Positions 7,489-16,448 of a stretch of DNA of 64,000 nucleotides are shown one piece after another; position 1 is the first letter of the stretch; every line of letters begins with the position of its first letter. The stretch spans positions 1,711-65,710 of the forward strand of contig FR901744.1 of NCBI GenBank assembly GCA_000437675.1, in the 5' to 3' direction. Origin of the DNA: Prevotella sp. CAG:891 (GTDB lineage Bacteria; Bacteroidota; Bacteroidia; Bacteroidales; Bacteroidaceae). Made by a program: the position numbers and the translations under genes. The notes below the pieces were generated by a model that had not been told where the DNA came from, did no database searches, and saw only the letters and a list, made by a program, of their open reading frames with translations.

Positions 7489-9156
7489 ATGAAACCACTT
7501 ATATATCAGATTTTTACACGTTTGTATGGCAATGGCAATACCACAAATGTGCACGATGGAACGCTTGCACAAAATGGCTGTGCCAAAATGAATAATTTTA
7601 CAAATACACAGTTAAAGCGTATTGCAGAGTTTGGTTTTACGCATGTGTGGTTTACCGGTCTGATTGAACACGCTACGCAGACGGATTATTCGGCTCACGG
7701 AATAGCTCAAGATCATCCGGCTGTGGTAAAGGGTAGGGCAGGGTCTCCTTATGCAATCAAGGATTATTATGATATCGATCCGGATCTAGCAGTGGATGTA
7801 AACCAGCGTATGAAGGAATTTCAAAATCTGGTGAAGCGTACGCATAAGGCTGGTTTGAAGTTTGTGATTGACTTTGTTCCAAATCACGTGGCACGTCAGT
7901 ACAAGAGTGATGCTTGTCCTGAAGGTGTGAAGGATTTGGGTTGTGATGATAATGTAACTAAGGCATTTGACCCTCAAAATAATTTCTATTATGTATTAGG
8001 TCAGCCTCTGCATACAGATTTTGATACAGAACGACGTTCCTTGTCTCCTTATAAAGAGTATCCTGCAAAAGTAACTGGTAATGACCATTTTGATGCATGG
8101 CCCAGTCGAAATGACTGGTATGAAACCGTAAAATTGAATTACGGCGTGGATTATTTGGATGGACGTAAGCAATATTTTGATCCTATCCCATCAACTTGGG
8201 AAAAAATGACCAATATACTTCTATTCTGGGCAGGTAAGGGCGTTGATGCATTCCGTTGTGATATGGCTGAAATGGTACCGGCTGAATTTTGGGCTTATGC
8301 TACAGCAAAGGTTCGTCAATCTTATCCAGACATTCAGTTTATTGCCGAAGTGTATAATCCGGCAGAGTATCGTCGTTACATTCAAAGCGGTTTTGATTAT
8401 TTGTATGATAAAGTCGGACTTTACGATACGTTGCGTGCTGTGATATGTAACGGGCTTTCTGCAAATTGTATAACTGGTTGCTGGCAGGCTGTTGATGATA
8501 TAAAAGATCACATGCTTAACTTTTTGGAAAACCACGATGAACAGCGAATCGCTTCTGCCTTTTTTGCAGGCGATGCACTGAAGGCCTTGCCAGCTTTAGT
8601 CGTGAGTGCAACGATGGGTAAGAATCCGTTTATGGTTTATGCAGGTCAGGAACTCGGAGAACCGGGCATGGATGCTGAAGGTTTTAGTGGCTTAGACGGT
8701 AGAACAACAATTTTTGATTACTGGGGTGTCGATTCTTTGCGTAAACTTGCAGATAAGCGGTTGTCGCGTACAGATCTGGAAAAACAGCTTTATAGTTACT
8801 ATGAAAGAGTGATAAAGTTGTGTAAATCGGAACCGGCAATTCAGGAAGGTTGTTTTTATGATTTGCAATATGCGAATTATCGGAGAGACTTTGGCTACAA
8901 TGCTGACAGACAATATGCCTTTTTTAGAAAGGCAGAACATGGTAAGACATTGTTGGTAGTAGCAAATTTTGATTTGTTTCCTGTTCATGTCGGAATATGT
9001 ATACCCGAAAATGCCTTTGACTTTCTGACTTTGCGTTCGGGAATTCGCAACGCTGTTGATTTGCTTTCGGGAAATGTACAAACATTGTCACTTAATGCTG
9101 ATAAGCCTACCTATGTAGATATTCCAGCATGTGGTGCCATCATATTGGATGTGTAA
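7489..9156 (+). CDS. GH13 alpha-amylase-family glycoside hydrolase, cytoplasmic
   Basis: A 555-residue (beta/alpha)8 enzyme acting on alpha-glucans or short alpha-glucosides. The four GH13 regions are visible: DFVPNH (I), DAFRCDMAE with the nucleophile Asp (II), the general acid/base Glu in AEVYN (III), and FLENHDEQR (IV). There is no signal peptide, so it acts on internal substrate such as glycogen-derived or imported maltodextrins. The C-terminal 90 residues resemble the family's all-beta domain. The sequence looks like the maltodextrin-type GH13 common in Bacteroidales, but substrate and bond specificity cannot be fixed here. It appears monocistronic. Confidence 0.88.
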   Translation: MKPLIYQIFTRLYGNGNTTNVHDGTLAQNGCAKMNNFTNTQLKRIAEFGFTHVWFTGLIEHATQTDYSAHGIAQDHPAVVKGRAGSPYAIKDYYDIDPDLAVDVNQRMKEFQNLVKRTHKAGLKFVIDFVPNHVARQYKSDACPEGVKDLGCDDNVTKAFDPQNNFYYVLGQPLHTDFDTERRSLSPYKEYPAKVTGNDHFDAWPSRNDWYETVKLNYGVDYLDGRKQYFDPIPSTWEKMTNILLFWAGKGVDAFRCDMAEMVPAEFWAYATAKVRQSYPDIQFIAEVYNPAEYRRYIQSGFDYLYDKVGLYDTLRAVICNGLSANCITGCWQAVDDIKDHMLNFLENHDEQRIASAFFAGDALKALPALVVSATMGKNPFMVYAGQELGEPGMDAEGFSGLDGRTTIFDYWGVDSLRKLADKRLSRTDLEKQLYSYYERVIKLCKSEPAIQEGCFYDLQYANYRRDFGYNADRQYAFFRKAEHGKTLLVVANFDLFPVHVGICIPENAFDFLTLRSGIRNAVDLLSGNVQTLSLNADKPTYVDIPACGAIILDV

Positions 9157-9185
9157 TTTATTATTGTGTCGTATTTCATACGATT

Positions 9186-9247
9186 AAAATCCCTCATATA
9201 TTATCGCATAATTTGATTCAATGTTGATGATATATGGGGATTTTATT
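9186..9247 (+). terminator. Terminator after the GH13 gene
   Basis: AAAATCCC...CATATAT (9186-9201) pairs with ATATATG...GGGATTTT (9230-9244). The loop is 28 nt and the 3' arm ends in a short T run. Confidence 0.65.
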
Positions 9248-9339
9248 GTTCTATATTAAACCAAACTATGTAAAAAGTAGTCTATATCACCTATTTTGAC
9301 AAGAGTGTGATTATTTTTTGAGAAAAAACAAGAAAAAAG

Positions 9340-9370
9340 TTTGGTATATAAGAATAAAGTTGTACCTTTG
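9340..9370 (+). promoter_or_regulatory. tRNA promoter
   Basis: TTTG (9340-9343), a 19-nt spacer and TACCTTTG (9363-9370) then C match the consensus. The tRNA 5' end lies about 40 nt downstream. Confidence 0.75.
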
Positions 9371-9411
9371 CAATCGCAAATAGGAAATAACAACAACGTT
9401 GATCCTAAGGA

Positions 9412-9484
9412 CGCGGAGTGGAGCAGTTGGTAGCTCGCCAGGCTCATAACCTGGAGGTCGTTCGTTCGAGTCGAGCCTCCGCAA
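9412..9484 (+). tRNA. tRNA-Met (CAU), initiator type
   Basis: A complete cloverleaf of 73 nt: acceptor CGCGGAG/CTCCGCA, D-stem GAGC/GCTC, anticodon stem CCAGG/CCTGG around CTCATAA, and T-stem GTTCG/CGAGC. The C1:A72 mismatch and the A11:U24 pair are initiator hallmarks, so this is read as tRNA-fMet. The 3' CCA is not encoded (ACTA follows). The anticodon stem reads AGG/CCU at 29-31/39-41 instead of the usual GGG/CCC. Confidence 0.95.
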
Positions 9485-9495
9485 CTAATAAAGAT

Positions 9496-9535
9496 GAGTG
9501 TATTAAAATGAAAGTTTTAATGCACTCTTTTTTTT
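9496..9535 (+). terminator. tRNA terminator
   Basis: GAGTG...ATTAAAA (9496-9508) pairs with TTTTAAT...CACTC (9515-9527), followed by eight T. Confidence 0.85.
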
Positions 9536-9661
9536 GTAGTTGTGATTGGGGTTTAGAAACAACGGGCTGCAATCCTGTTTGAAGTATATCCTGACATCAA
9601 GTTGGTGTCGTTTAGGGTCAGTAGATTTTTAGTAATCCACGCGTCTATATCATCATAAAAG

Positions 9662-9714
9662 AAACGCATCATAAATGCCTTGTATGTCAATACGTAAACA
9701 TTTATAATGCGTTT
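9662..9714 (-). terminator. prfC operon terminator
   Basis: AAACGCAT-ATAAATG (9662-9677) pairs with CATTTAT-ATGCGTTT (9699-9714), 16 bp with one mismatch. On the minus strand it is followed by CTTTTATG. It lies just after the prfC stop. Confidence 0.7.
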
Positions 9715-9756
9715 TGATGTTGTCAGAGCGCGTTGCTCATTGGTCGGTTTTTCTTA

Positions 9757-11325
9757 TTAGAATTCACTCGTAAAATGAAATTTGATGTGCTCAAAATCTT
9801 GTTGTGCCATTTGTAGCATATAGCCAGAATCAGCCAAGAATACATCGCGTCCTTCTCGATCCTTTGCCATATATTGATACTTTCGTTTCTTGAAGTTTTC
9901 AAGTTCTTCTGGTGAATCACTTTCAATCCAGCATGCTTTATAAAGACTGATGGGTTCCCAACGACATTTGGCATTGTATTCGTTTTCGAGACGATATTCA
10001 ATAACCTCAAATTGTAATTGTCCGACAGTACCGATAATTTTGCGACCATTAAACTGATTAACGAATAACTGAGCAACACCTTCGTCCATCAATTGTTCAA
10101 TGCCTTTATTCAGCTGTTTTGTTTTCATTGGGTCTGCATTCTCAATGTATTTGAACATTTCTGGCGAGAATGATGGGAGGCCTCGGAAGTGTAATTGTTC
10201 ACCTTCAGTTAGTGTATCACCAATTTTAAAAGTACCGTTGTCTGGTAGACCAACTATATCACCAGCCCATGCTTCGTCAATGGTACTTTTTCGCTGCGCC
10301 ATGAATTGGGTAGGAGATGAGAATCGAACCGTTTTGCCATTTCTTACATGGAGATAAGGTTTGTTACGCTCAAAACGGCCAGAGCATACCTTGCAAAATG
10401 CAATGCATGATCTGTGATTAGGGTCGATGTTAGCAGTGATTTTAAAGATGAAGCCCGTGAATTTTTCTTCATCCGGTGTTACTAAACGTTCTTCTGCTTG
10501 TGTTGCTCGTGGGTAGGGAGCTATTTTAACAAAGCAGTCTAATAATTCTTTTACACCGAAGTTGTTGAGTGCAGAGCCAAAGAATACTGGAGCAACATCA
10601 GCATTTAAATAGCTTTCATGTTGGAATTCAGGATAAACTCCATCTACTAATTCCAATTCGTCGCGCAAACGTTGTGCATCAGTTTCACCTACTTGAGCCT
10701 CAAGATCAGAACTGTGAATATCCACAGCTATTTTTTCTGTAACCTTTTGCTTGTCTGGAACAAATAGGTTTAGTTCTTGTTCAAATATGTTGTATACACC
10801 TTTAAAACGGGCACCTTGATTGATAGGCCATGATAAAGGACGTACTTTAATTTGCAATTCCTGCTCAAGTTCATCCAGCAAATCAAAGGGATCTTTACCC
10901 TCTCGGTCCATTTTATTGATATAAATGATAACTGGCGTTTTACGCATACGGCAAACAGTCATAAGTTTGCGTGTTTGCGCTTCGACGCCTTTGGCAGAGT
11001 CGACTACGATGATAGCAGAATCGACAGCTGTGAGCGTTCTGAATGTATCTTCAGCAAAGTCCTGGTGACCCGGAGTATCGAGAATATTTATTTTGTAGCC
11101 GTCATAATCGAATTCCATTACAGAGGTAGTCACAGAAATACCACGTTGTTTTTCGATTTCCATCCAGTCAGAGGTGGCCGTTTTTTTAATTTTATTGTTT
11201 TTTACGGCACCTGCAACTTGAATTTGACCACCAAAAAGTAGTAGTTTTTCAGTCAATGTTGTTTTACCTGCGTCAGGGTGTGATATGATAGCAAAAGTTC
11301 GTCTTCTTGATATTTCAGAATTCAT
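9757..11325 (-). CDS. prfC: Peptide chain release factor 3
   Basis: RF3 is a translational GTPase that ejects RF1/RF2 from the ribosome after peptide release. The 522-residue protein shows the GTP-binding motifs SHPDAGKTT (P-loop, about 15-23), DTPGHQDF (83-90) and NKMD (137-140), then EF-Tu-like domain 2 and the RF3 C-terminal domain ([15 protein letters not shown]). It is last in an operon (lysE-like, DUF4924, rfbD, prfC), starting 19 bp after the rfbD stop. Confidence 0.96.
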   Translation of the reverse strand: MNSEISRRRTFAIISHPDAGKTTLTEKLLLFGGQIQVAGAVKNNKIKKTATSDWMEIEKQRGISVTTSVMEFDYDGYKINILDTPGHQDFAEDTFRTLTAVDSAIIVVDSAKGVEAQTRKLMTVCRMRKTPVIIYINKMDREGKDPFDLLDELEQELQIKVRPLSWPINQGARFKGVYNIFEQELNLFVPDKQKVTEKIAVDIHSSDLEAQVGETDAQRLRDELELVDGVYPEFQHESYLNADVAPVFFGSALNNFGVKELLDCFVKIAPYPRATQAEERLVTPDEEKFTGFIFKITANIDPNHRSCIAFCKVCSGRFERNKPYLHVRNGKTVRFSSPTQFMAQRKSTIDEAWAGDIVGLPDNGTFKIGDTLTEGEQLHFRGLPSFSPEMFKYIENADPMKTKQLNKGIEQLMDEGVAQLFVNQFNGRKIIGTVGQLQFEVIEYRLENEYNAKCRWEPISLYKACWIESDSPEELENFKKRKYQYMAKDREGRDVFLADSGYMLQMAQQDFEHIKFHFTSEF

Positions 11326-11344
11326 AATTTGCAGTTATTATTGC

Positions 11345-12202
11345 TTAGAGTTCTTTGATACAATCTTTTAAGGCATCCTCCCACCAGCGGATGTCAATGT
11401 TGTAGGTTTGTTTAACCTTAGTTTTGTCAAGTACTGAGTAGTGCGGGCGTTTTGCAGCAACGGGGTAATCTGCTGTATGAATGGGAGATACTTTGCAGTC
11501 ATCAATGCCAGCTAATTTATGAATGGTACGCGTAAAGTCATACCATGAGCAAACTCCTTCGTTCGTAAAGTGGTAAACGCCGGGAACAATTCCCTTTTCA
11601 ATAGCAGTGAGAATAAACTGGGCAAGGTCGCGTGCGTAAGTGGGTGAGCCGAGTTGGTCGAAAACAACACCTAACTGTTCACGTTCTTTGCCCAAGCGTA
11701 TCATGGTCTTTACGAAGTTGTTGCCAAATGTAGAATAAAGCCATGCAGTACGAACTACCATTGAACCGGCACATGAGCGAATCACATTCTCTTCGCCAGC
11801 TAATTTTGTACGACCATAAACTGTTTGAGGATTAGCGGGGTATTCCTCTTTATAAGGAATGAAGGCTTCTCCGTCAAAAACATAGTCTGTTGATACCTGA
11901 ATCATTGTGCCACCAACAGAAGCCACAGCTTCGGCTAAGTATGCAGGAGCTGTTTCATTAAGCAATTCGCATAGTTCAGCATTGCTTTCAGCTTTGTCTA
12001 CTGCTGTATAAGCTGCGCAGTTGATGATAATGGAAATGTGGTTCTGTTCAACAAATGTATAGATGGCTTTACGATCAGTGATATCCAGTTCGTTGATATC
12101 GGTAAAGTAAAATTGCCAATCTTCATTGTTGTATTTTGCGGATAGTAGTCGGATTTCGTTGCCTAATTGTCCATTGCAACCTGTGACTAAAATATGTTTC
12201 AT
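11345..12202 (-). CDS. rfbD: dTDP-4-dehydrorhamnose reductase
   Basis: RfbD (RmlD) reduces dTDP-4-keto-L-rhamnose to dTDP-L-rhamnose, a surface polysaccharide precursor. The short-chain dehydrogenase fold is evident: the Rossmann motif GCNGQLG (8-14), STDYVFDG (104-111), and the catalytic pair in YGRTK (Y129, K133). At 285 residues it is full length. The other dTDP-rhamnose genes (rfbA, B, C) are not beside it, so this copy is isolated in a housekeeping operon, an arrangement I recall from Bacteroides. Confidence 0.93.
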   Translation of the reverse strand: MKHILVTGCNGQLGNEIRLLSAKYNNEDWQFYFTDINELDITDRKAIYTFVEQNHISIIINCAAYTAVDKAESNAELCELLNETAPAYLAEAVASVGGTMIQVSTDYVFDGEAFIPYKEEYPANPQTVYGRTKLAGEENVIRSCAGSMVVRTAWLYSTFGNNFVKTMIRLGKEREQLGVVFDQLGSPTYARDLAQFILTAIEKGIVPGVYHFTNEGVCSWYDFTRTIHKLAGIDDCKVSPIHTADYPVAAKRPHYSVLDKTKVKQTYNIDIRWWEDALKDCIKEL

Positions 12203-12297
12203 TGTAAGATTTTATTTCGTTAGGAGAGGTTCAAAGAATAATCTTTTTAAGAAAAAAGGAATGGTCCGGATATACTTGGTACATACAGAGTTATGAT

Positions 12298-12864
12298 TTA
12301 TTCAAAATCAATAGGTTCTGCTTTGTCTTTTAAATAGTAGTCAGAAAGCTGACCAACCAAAGTGGAAATATCCTTGACTGCCAAAGCCGTTTCGTTCGAT
12401 ATGTTGTGATGTTGTAACTTTAGCAGCATAACACCATAAAGCAGATTAAAGCAAGTCGTGAGTTCAGAGTCTTCTTGGCTGTCTACATCATCTGAAGCTT
12501 TTTTTTGTTTGCTTCTTAATTCAACGATGTAGGGAAGAACCTTGTAATACATCTCGCGATAGTACGGGAATTTGGGAGAATGTATCAGTTGTAAATGTAA
12601 TTCCTCCAAATTTTGTAAGATATTCATACAAATACGCAAGTGTCCGTGCTCAAACTTACCTTCGCTACGCATCATTTCGCAAAGGTTTGAATACCATTCT
12701 ATCGTTTTTGCGCGTTGCTCTGAAGTTAAGTCAAAACGACTGATATATTCATTGGCGATACGTTCACTGTCGCATTTATAGGCTCTTATTAAGTCCTCAA
12801 CCTGCCACATGTAAAGCAGATACTCTGCTCGGTTTGAATCTTTAAGTTTGTCTGCTATAATCAT
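12298..12864 (-). CDS. DUF4924 family protein
   Basis: A 188-residue, mostly alpha-helical cytoplasmic protein without signal peptide or membrane segments. The N-terminal half carries MWQVEDLIRAY and a conserved cluster ending in HLRICMNILQNLEELH. It matches my recollection of the Bacteroidales DUF4924 family, whose function is unknown. It sits 14 bp after the LysE-like exporter stop and upstream of rfbD-prfC. The constant neighbourhood hints at a link to translation or export, but nothing in the sequence specifies a role. Confidence 0.78.
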   Translation of the reverse strand: MIIADKLKDSNRAEYLLYMWQVEDLIRAYKCDSERIANEYISRFDLTSEQRAKTIEWYSNLCEMMRSEGKFEHGHLRICMNILQNLEELHLQLIHSPKFPYYREMYYKVLPYIVELRSKQKKASDDVDSQEDSELTTCFNLLYGVMLLKLQHHNISNETALAVKDISTLVGQLSDYYLKDKAEPIDFE

Positions 12865-12878
12865 ATAAAAACGTATTC

Positions 12879-13547
12879 TTAGTATAAAGACAAATTGGCA
12901 AGTGTCATTCCGGCATAAATGAATGAAGCTATAAGTACTATGACGCCGATGCTTCGGTTAAGTCGCATTATGCCTCGAAGTCCGAATGAACTTTTCATTT
13001 TATTTATTATATATGTCAATCCTAACCACCAAATCATGGCACCAGCAACTATTGACAAATAGCCTACACATTGTCCGAATAAATTGCCTGGAATGACAAA
13101 TGTGAGCATATTGAACAATGCAATAAACAAGAAAATAATCAAGGGGTTCGATAATGTGACTAAGAGAGCTGTGGTAAAGTTATGCAATAAGGTACCACGC
13201 TTTTTCATAGACGGGCGTAGGCATTTTCGTGGATCGGTCCGAAACATGTAAATGCCAAAGCTAAAGAGCATAATGCTACCTATTAACTTCATCCAAAATA
13301 TATTCTGCTCGTTGTCGATTATTTCCATAACAAACGACATACCGAATCCAGTGATAAGTGCATATATTATATCACTTAATGCAGCGCCGGCACCAGTAAC
13401 GATACCATAAGTGCGCCCTTTTTGTATGGTTCGTTGAATACATAAGATGCCAACAGGGCCCATAGGCGCTGAGGCTATTATTCCAACCATTAATCCTTTT
13501 ATAATCAATAATAATGGGCTGGCAAATTCTACAAATATATTGTTCAT
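12879..13547 (-). CDS. LysE/RhtB family exporter
   Basis: A 222-residue inner-membrane protein with about six hydrophobic helices. The N-terminal helix-loop (APMGPVGILCIQRTI, about residues 26-40) is the LysE/RhtB signature, and a second glycine-rich helix follows. The family exports amino acids or other small metabolites; the substrate here is unknown. It is first in the operon, driven by the promoter at 13704-13734 with a leader of about 150 nt. Confidence 0.88.
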   Translation of the reverse strand: MNNIFVEFASPLLLIIKGLMVGIIASAPMGPVGILCIQRTIQKGRTYGIVTGAGAALSDIIYALITGFGMSFVMEIIDNEQNIFWMKLIGSIMLFSFGIYMFRTDPRKCLRPSMKKRGTLLHNFTTALLVTLSNPLIIFLFIALFNMLTFVIPGNLFGQCVGYLSIVAGAMIWWLGLTYIINKMKSSFGLRGIMRLNRSIGVIVLIASFIYAGMTLANLSLY

Positions 13548-13703
13548 GATGATGTTTGAGCTCCTAAGAGGATAATCATTGCAGGTTGAGAAAAAAGTGC
13601 TTCTTTTTATCTGCTTTGGGTTAATTCAAGCTGCAACTGCGGTAATAGACTGTTGAAAGACTATTCGTGAAGCTTGATTTAGGCGAATCTATGTTCGCAC
13701 AAG

Positions 13704-13734
13704 CAAAAGTACAGAATTTTAGGAGATTCTCAAA
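13704..13734 (-). promoter_or_regulatory. Promoter of the lysE-like/DUF4924/rfbD/prfC operon
   Basis: On the minus strand: TTTG (13731-13734), a 19-nt spacer, TACTTTTG (13704-13711) then C. Confidence 0.7.
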
Positions 13735-13911
13735 ATAAAAGCCTTGGAAACTCCCATTGCTCAGGATTTATTCTGTTTACTTTTTCTCAGCTATGATAAT
13801 GAAGCTGCTTAATTGTCGTATAAATTGGTGTTTGCTTCTTATCTACATCAATATGTCATATTAAATGCGTAACTTCGCATAGTAAAACATTTATCAATAA
13901 ACATTTTATTC

Positions 13912-15639
13912 ATGATAAAACACTATGTTCTACGAACCTTGTTTACATGGTTCGGTTTTTTGTGTTTGGCTAATCTTCTCCAAGCACAAGTTCCTACAAG
14001 TTATTATGCAGGGACAAAAGGTAAAAATGGAAGCGCTTTAAAAACGGCTTTTTATGGTATAATCAACCATCACACAGAGCGAACTTATAATGATTTGTGG
14101 TCTGACTTTTACAAAACAGACGTTCGTGCTGACGGAAAGATTTGGGATATGTATTCCTGCATAACAAATTATGTTCCGGGCAAAGATCAAGCTGGTAATT
14201 ATAGTAAAGAAGGTGATGTTTACAATCGTGAACATTCATTCCCTAAAAGTTGGTTCAATGATGCCAAGCCTATGTATTCTGACCTTTTTCATCTTTATCC
14301 TACGGATGGCAAGGTGAATGGTATGCGCAGTAACTTTCCGTTTGGTGAAACGAATGGTGAGAACTGGAAATCTGCCAAAGGTTTTAGTAAGTTAGGTAAA
14401 TCCAAAACTCCGGGCTATTCTGGTACGGTGTTTGAACCCAACGATGAATACAAGGGCGACTTTGCACGTACCTATTTTTATATGGCTACAGCCTATGAAG
14501 ATAAGATAGCTTCATGGAACTCACCCATGTTATGCGGCGATCCCTATAAGGCTTATGCTCCATGGGCTCTTGAAATGTTGCTTCGCTGGGCGGCTGAAGA
14601 TCCTGTTAGCGAGAAGGAAATCAAACGTAATGAGGCTGTATATAAAATTCAACACAATCGCAATCCTTTTATTGACTTCCCTGGGCTAGAACAGTATGTA
14701 TGGGGTAGCAAAGTTGGCGTACCATTTGATCCGAATAATTATGACGGATCAGAAACACCAGAAGCTGCTGTGGCGAATCCTGTATTTAATCCTGCATCGG
14801 GAACTCTGCTGATTAAGGACGAAAAAGTAAGCATAACATGCGCTACGGCTGGTGCATCGATTGTTTATTCACTCAATGGAGGGGCACAGCAAAGTAAACC
14901 TTCACCTGTTGAAGTCGTTATTAGTGAAAATACAACGATTACGGCTTATGCTACTTTAGAAGATAAAAAGAGCAATATGGTTACTGCTACTTATCGAGTA
15001 AAAGAAAACGTTGTTGGTGGCGAAGGAGCTTATTCATTAGTTTCGAATACTGCTGAACTTAAAGATGGTTCTGAAGTGTTGATTGTAGCAAGAGAAGATT
15101 TGACAGCTATGGCATCACAAAATGAAGATATTCGTAGCTATGTTAAACTGAATGCCGCAGATGACGTCATTGAATCAGAAGTTAATGCTTCCAATCTTCC
15201 TTATGCATTTATATTGGAACAAGTGGAAAATAAATGGGCATTCTTCGATCAAGTCGATCAATTATATTTGTCGTTGGACACAGATAAAAACAAACTTCAT
15301 AGCAGCAAAACCTCAGATACCGACAAAGCTCAATGGACTGTTTCTGTAAGTCATCAGCAAGCACTTATTCAGAACGTGCATTTCAGCAATCGTAGCATTC
15401 AGTATAACGCAAGTTCTCCCCGTTTCGCTTGCTATAAATCTGGGCAGAAACCTGTATCGTTGTATATTAAAACCAAACCGTCTTCATTGACAGAAGTCGC
15501 AAATGGCAAAAATGAGCACTTCATTGTCTACGATTTAACTGGTCGTTACGTTACAATGGGCAAGAACTGGACTGACGTAATCAATGCACTAAGCAAAGGT
15601 TTGTACATCATTAATGGAAAAAAGGTGTTGGTTCCTTAA
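13912..15639 (+). CDS. Secreted endonuclease I family nuclease with sorting-type C-terminus
   Basis: A 575-residue exported nuclease. Residues 1-26 form a signal peptide ending LLQAQ. Residues about 30-265 are the endonuclease I domain, with the histidine-metal core YNREHSFPKSWF (H108) and SDLFHLYPTDGKVNGMRSNFPFGE-like region (122-146). Residues about 290-365 resemble the chitobiase C-terminal-type beta domain (NPASGTLLIKDEKVSITC). A low-similarity beta region follows, and the tail DLTGRYV...LSKGLYIINGKKVLV looks like a type IX secretion sorting signal. It probably degrades extracellular DNA/RNA for nutrition or matrix turnover. Monocistronic, with a strong terminator. Confidence 0.88.
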   Translation: MIKHYVLRTLFTWFGFLCLANLLQAQVPTSYYAGTKGKNGSALKTAFYGIINHHTERTYNDLWSDFYKTDVRADGKIWDMYSCITNYVPGKDQAGNYSKEGDVYNREHSFPKSWFNDAKPMYSDLFHLYPTDGKVNGMRSNFPFGETNGENWKSAKGFSKLGKSKTPGYSGTVFEPNDEYKGDFARTYFYMATAYEDKIASWNSPMLCGDPYKAYAPWALEMLLRWAAEDPVSEKEIKRNEAVYKIQHNRNPFIDFPGLEQYVWGSKVGVPFDPNNYDGSETPEAAVANPVFNPASGTLLIKDEKVSITCATAGASIVYSLNGGAQQSKPSPVEVVISENTTITAYATLEDKKSNMVTATYRVKENVVGGEGAYSLVSNTAELKDGSEVLIVAREDLTAMASQNEDIRSYVKLNAADDVIESEVNASNLPYAFILEQVENKWAFFDQVDQLYLSLDTDKNKLHSSKTSDTDKAQWTVSVSHQQALIQNVHFSNRSIQYNASSPRFACYKSGQKPVSLYIKTKPSSLTEVANGKNEHFIVYDLTGRYVTMGKNWTDVINALSKGLYIINGKKVLVP

Positions 15640-15689
15640 TATCTTTCATAAAATCCTTGACTAGGAACTATACTTCAAGTTTGCTTTTT

Positions 15690-15742
15690 ATGCCGATTAT
15701 TCTTTTTGTATCAATGCAAAGAATAATCGGCATATTTTTTAT
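15690..15742 (+). terminator. Nuclease gene terminator
   Basis: ATGCCGATTATTCTTT (15690-15705) pairs perfectly with AAAGAATAATCGGCAT (15718-15733), followed by ATTTTTTATTT. Confidence 0.9.
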
Positions 15743-15774
15743 TTCTGAAACTAAAGGTTTTGTAGAATGGTTAT

Positions 15775-16345
15775 GGAGAACTTTGCCTCAGTCGCAAAAG
15801 CTTGTGGTAAAATTCAAACATGCATCCCAGGTTTCAGACAGGCCTATTAGCCTTACTTTCTGTTGTAACACGATCGATGTCAAAGAACGCTGAATGAATA
15901 AAATAAGGAATACTGTTTTTTCATCCGTCAAGGCTCATGTGCAGCTTATCAATGCTGTAGTGCTGCCTTTATTTCCGACTCCAAAGTCATTGCAAACCGA
16001 ATGCAGAGTTAAGTAAGCTTGCTTGTATGAGCTATGCTGAGGTGAAGCCTGATTTCGCCGTAGGCAAAGATACAACAAGTACAACCCGAAATCCAAATTT
16101 TTTGGGCACCTAATATCGCAGCTCGAAAGTTTACCACACCTCCGAATGGACATTCAGCCCTTTATTTACGGGCATTTCAGTGCATTTTCCACACGCGAAA
16201 AAAATGAAATCGGGATATAACATTTTATCTCTTGCCGATTCTCAAAACGTACGAAGCAACAACGTTTTGCCTCACCCAAATGCTACAGCCACCACACCTT
16301 TTTACTGCTGGTTCGAACTTTCCCATTCAAAAATCACAGTCGCTA
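15775..16345 (-). repeat. R2 dispersed repeat, uninterrupted copy A
   Basis: About 570 bp, highly similar to 40460-40830 plus 41325-41590. Shared blocks include CTCAGTCGCAAAAG, AAGAACGCTGAATGAATAAA, GGCTCATGTGCAG, GTGCTGCCTTTAT and GCAAACCGAAT, then a promoter-bearing block at 16065-16097, and a right half whose segment 16190-16235 is identical to 41416-41461. It fills the gap between two convergent genes. No frame is conserved along its whole length. The strand is set by its internal promoter. Confidence 0.8.
16065..16097 (-). promoter_or_regulatory. Promoter embedded in R2 copy A
   Basis: On the minus strand: TTTG (16094-16097), a 21-nt spacer and TATCTTTG (16065-16072) then C. The other R2 copy keeps the same elements at 40778-40809. 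It points into the left half of the repeat, away from surA. Confidence 0.65.
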
Positions 16346-16448
16346 TGCAACTGTGGGTAAAAAGAATTGGCCAAGATTATTGTAACCTAATAAATGGTTT
16401 ACAAAAAATCTTGGCCAAAAACCTTTATGGTTATTCAGAATGAATTTA

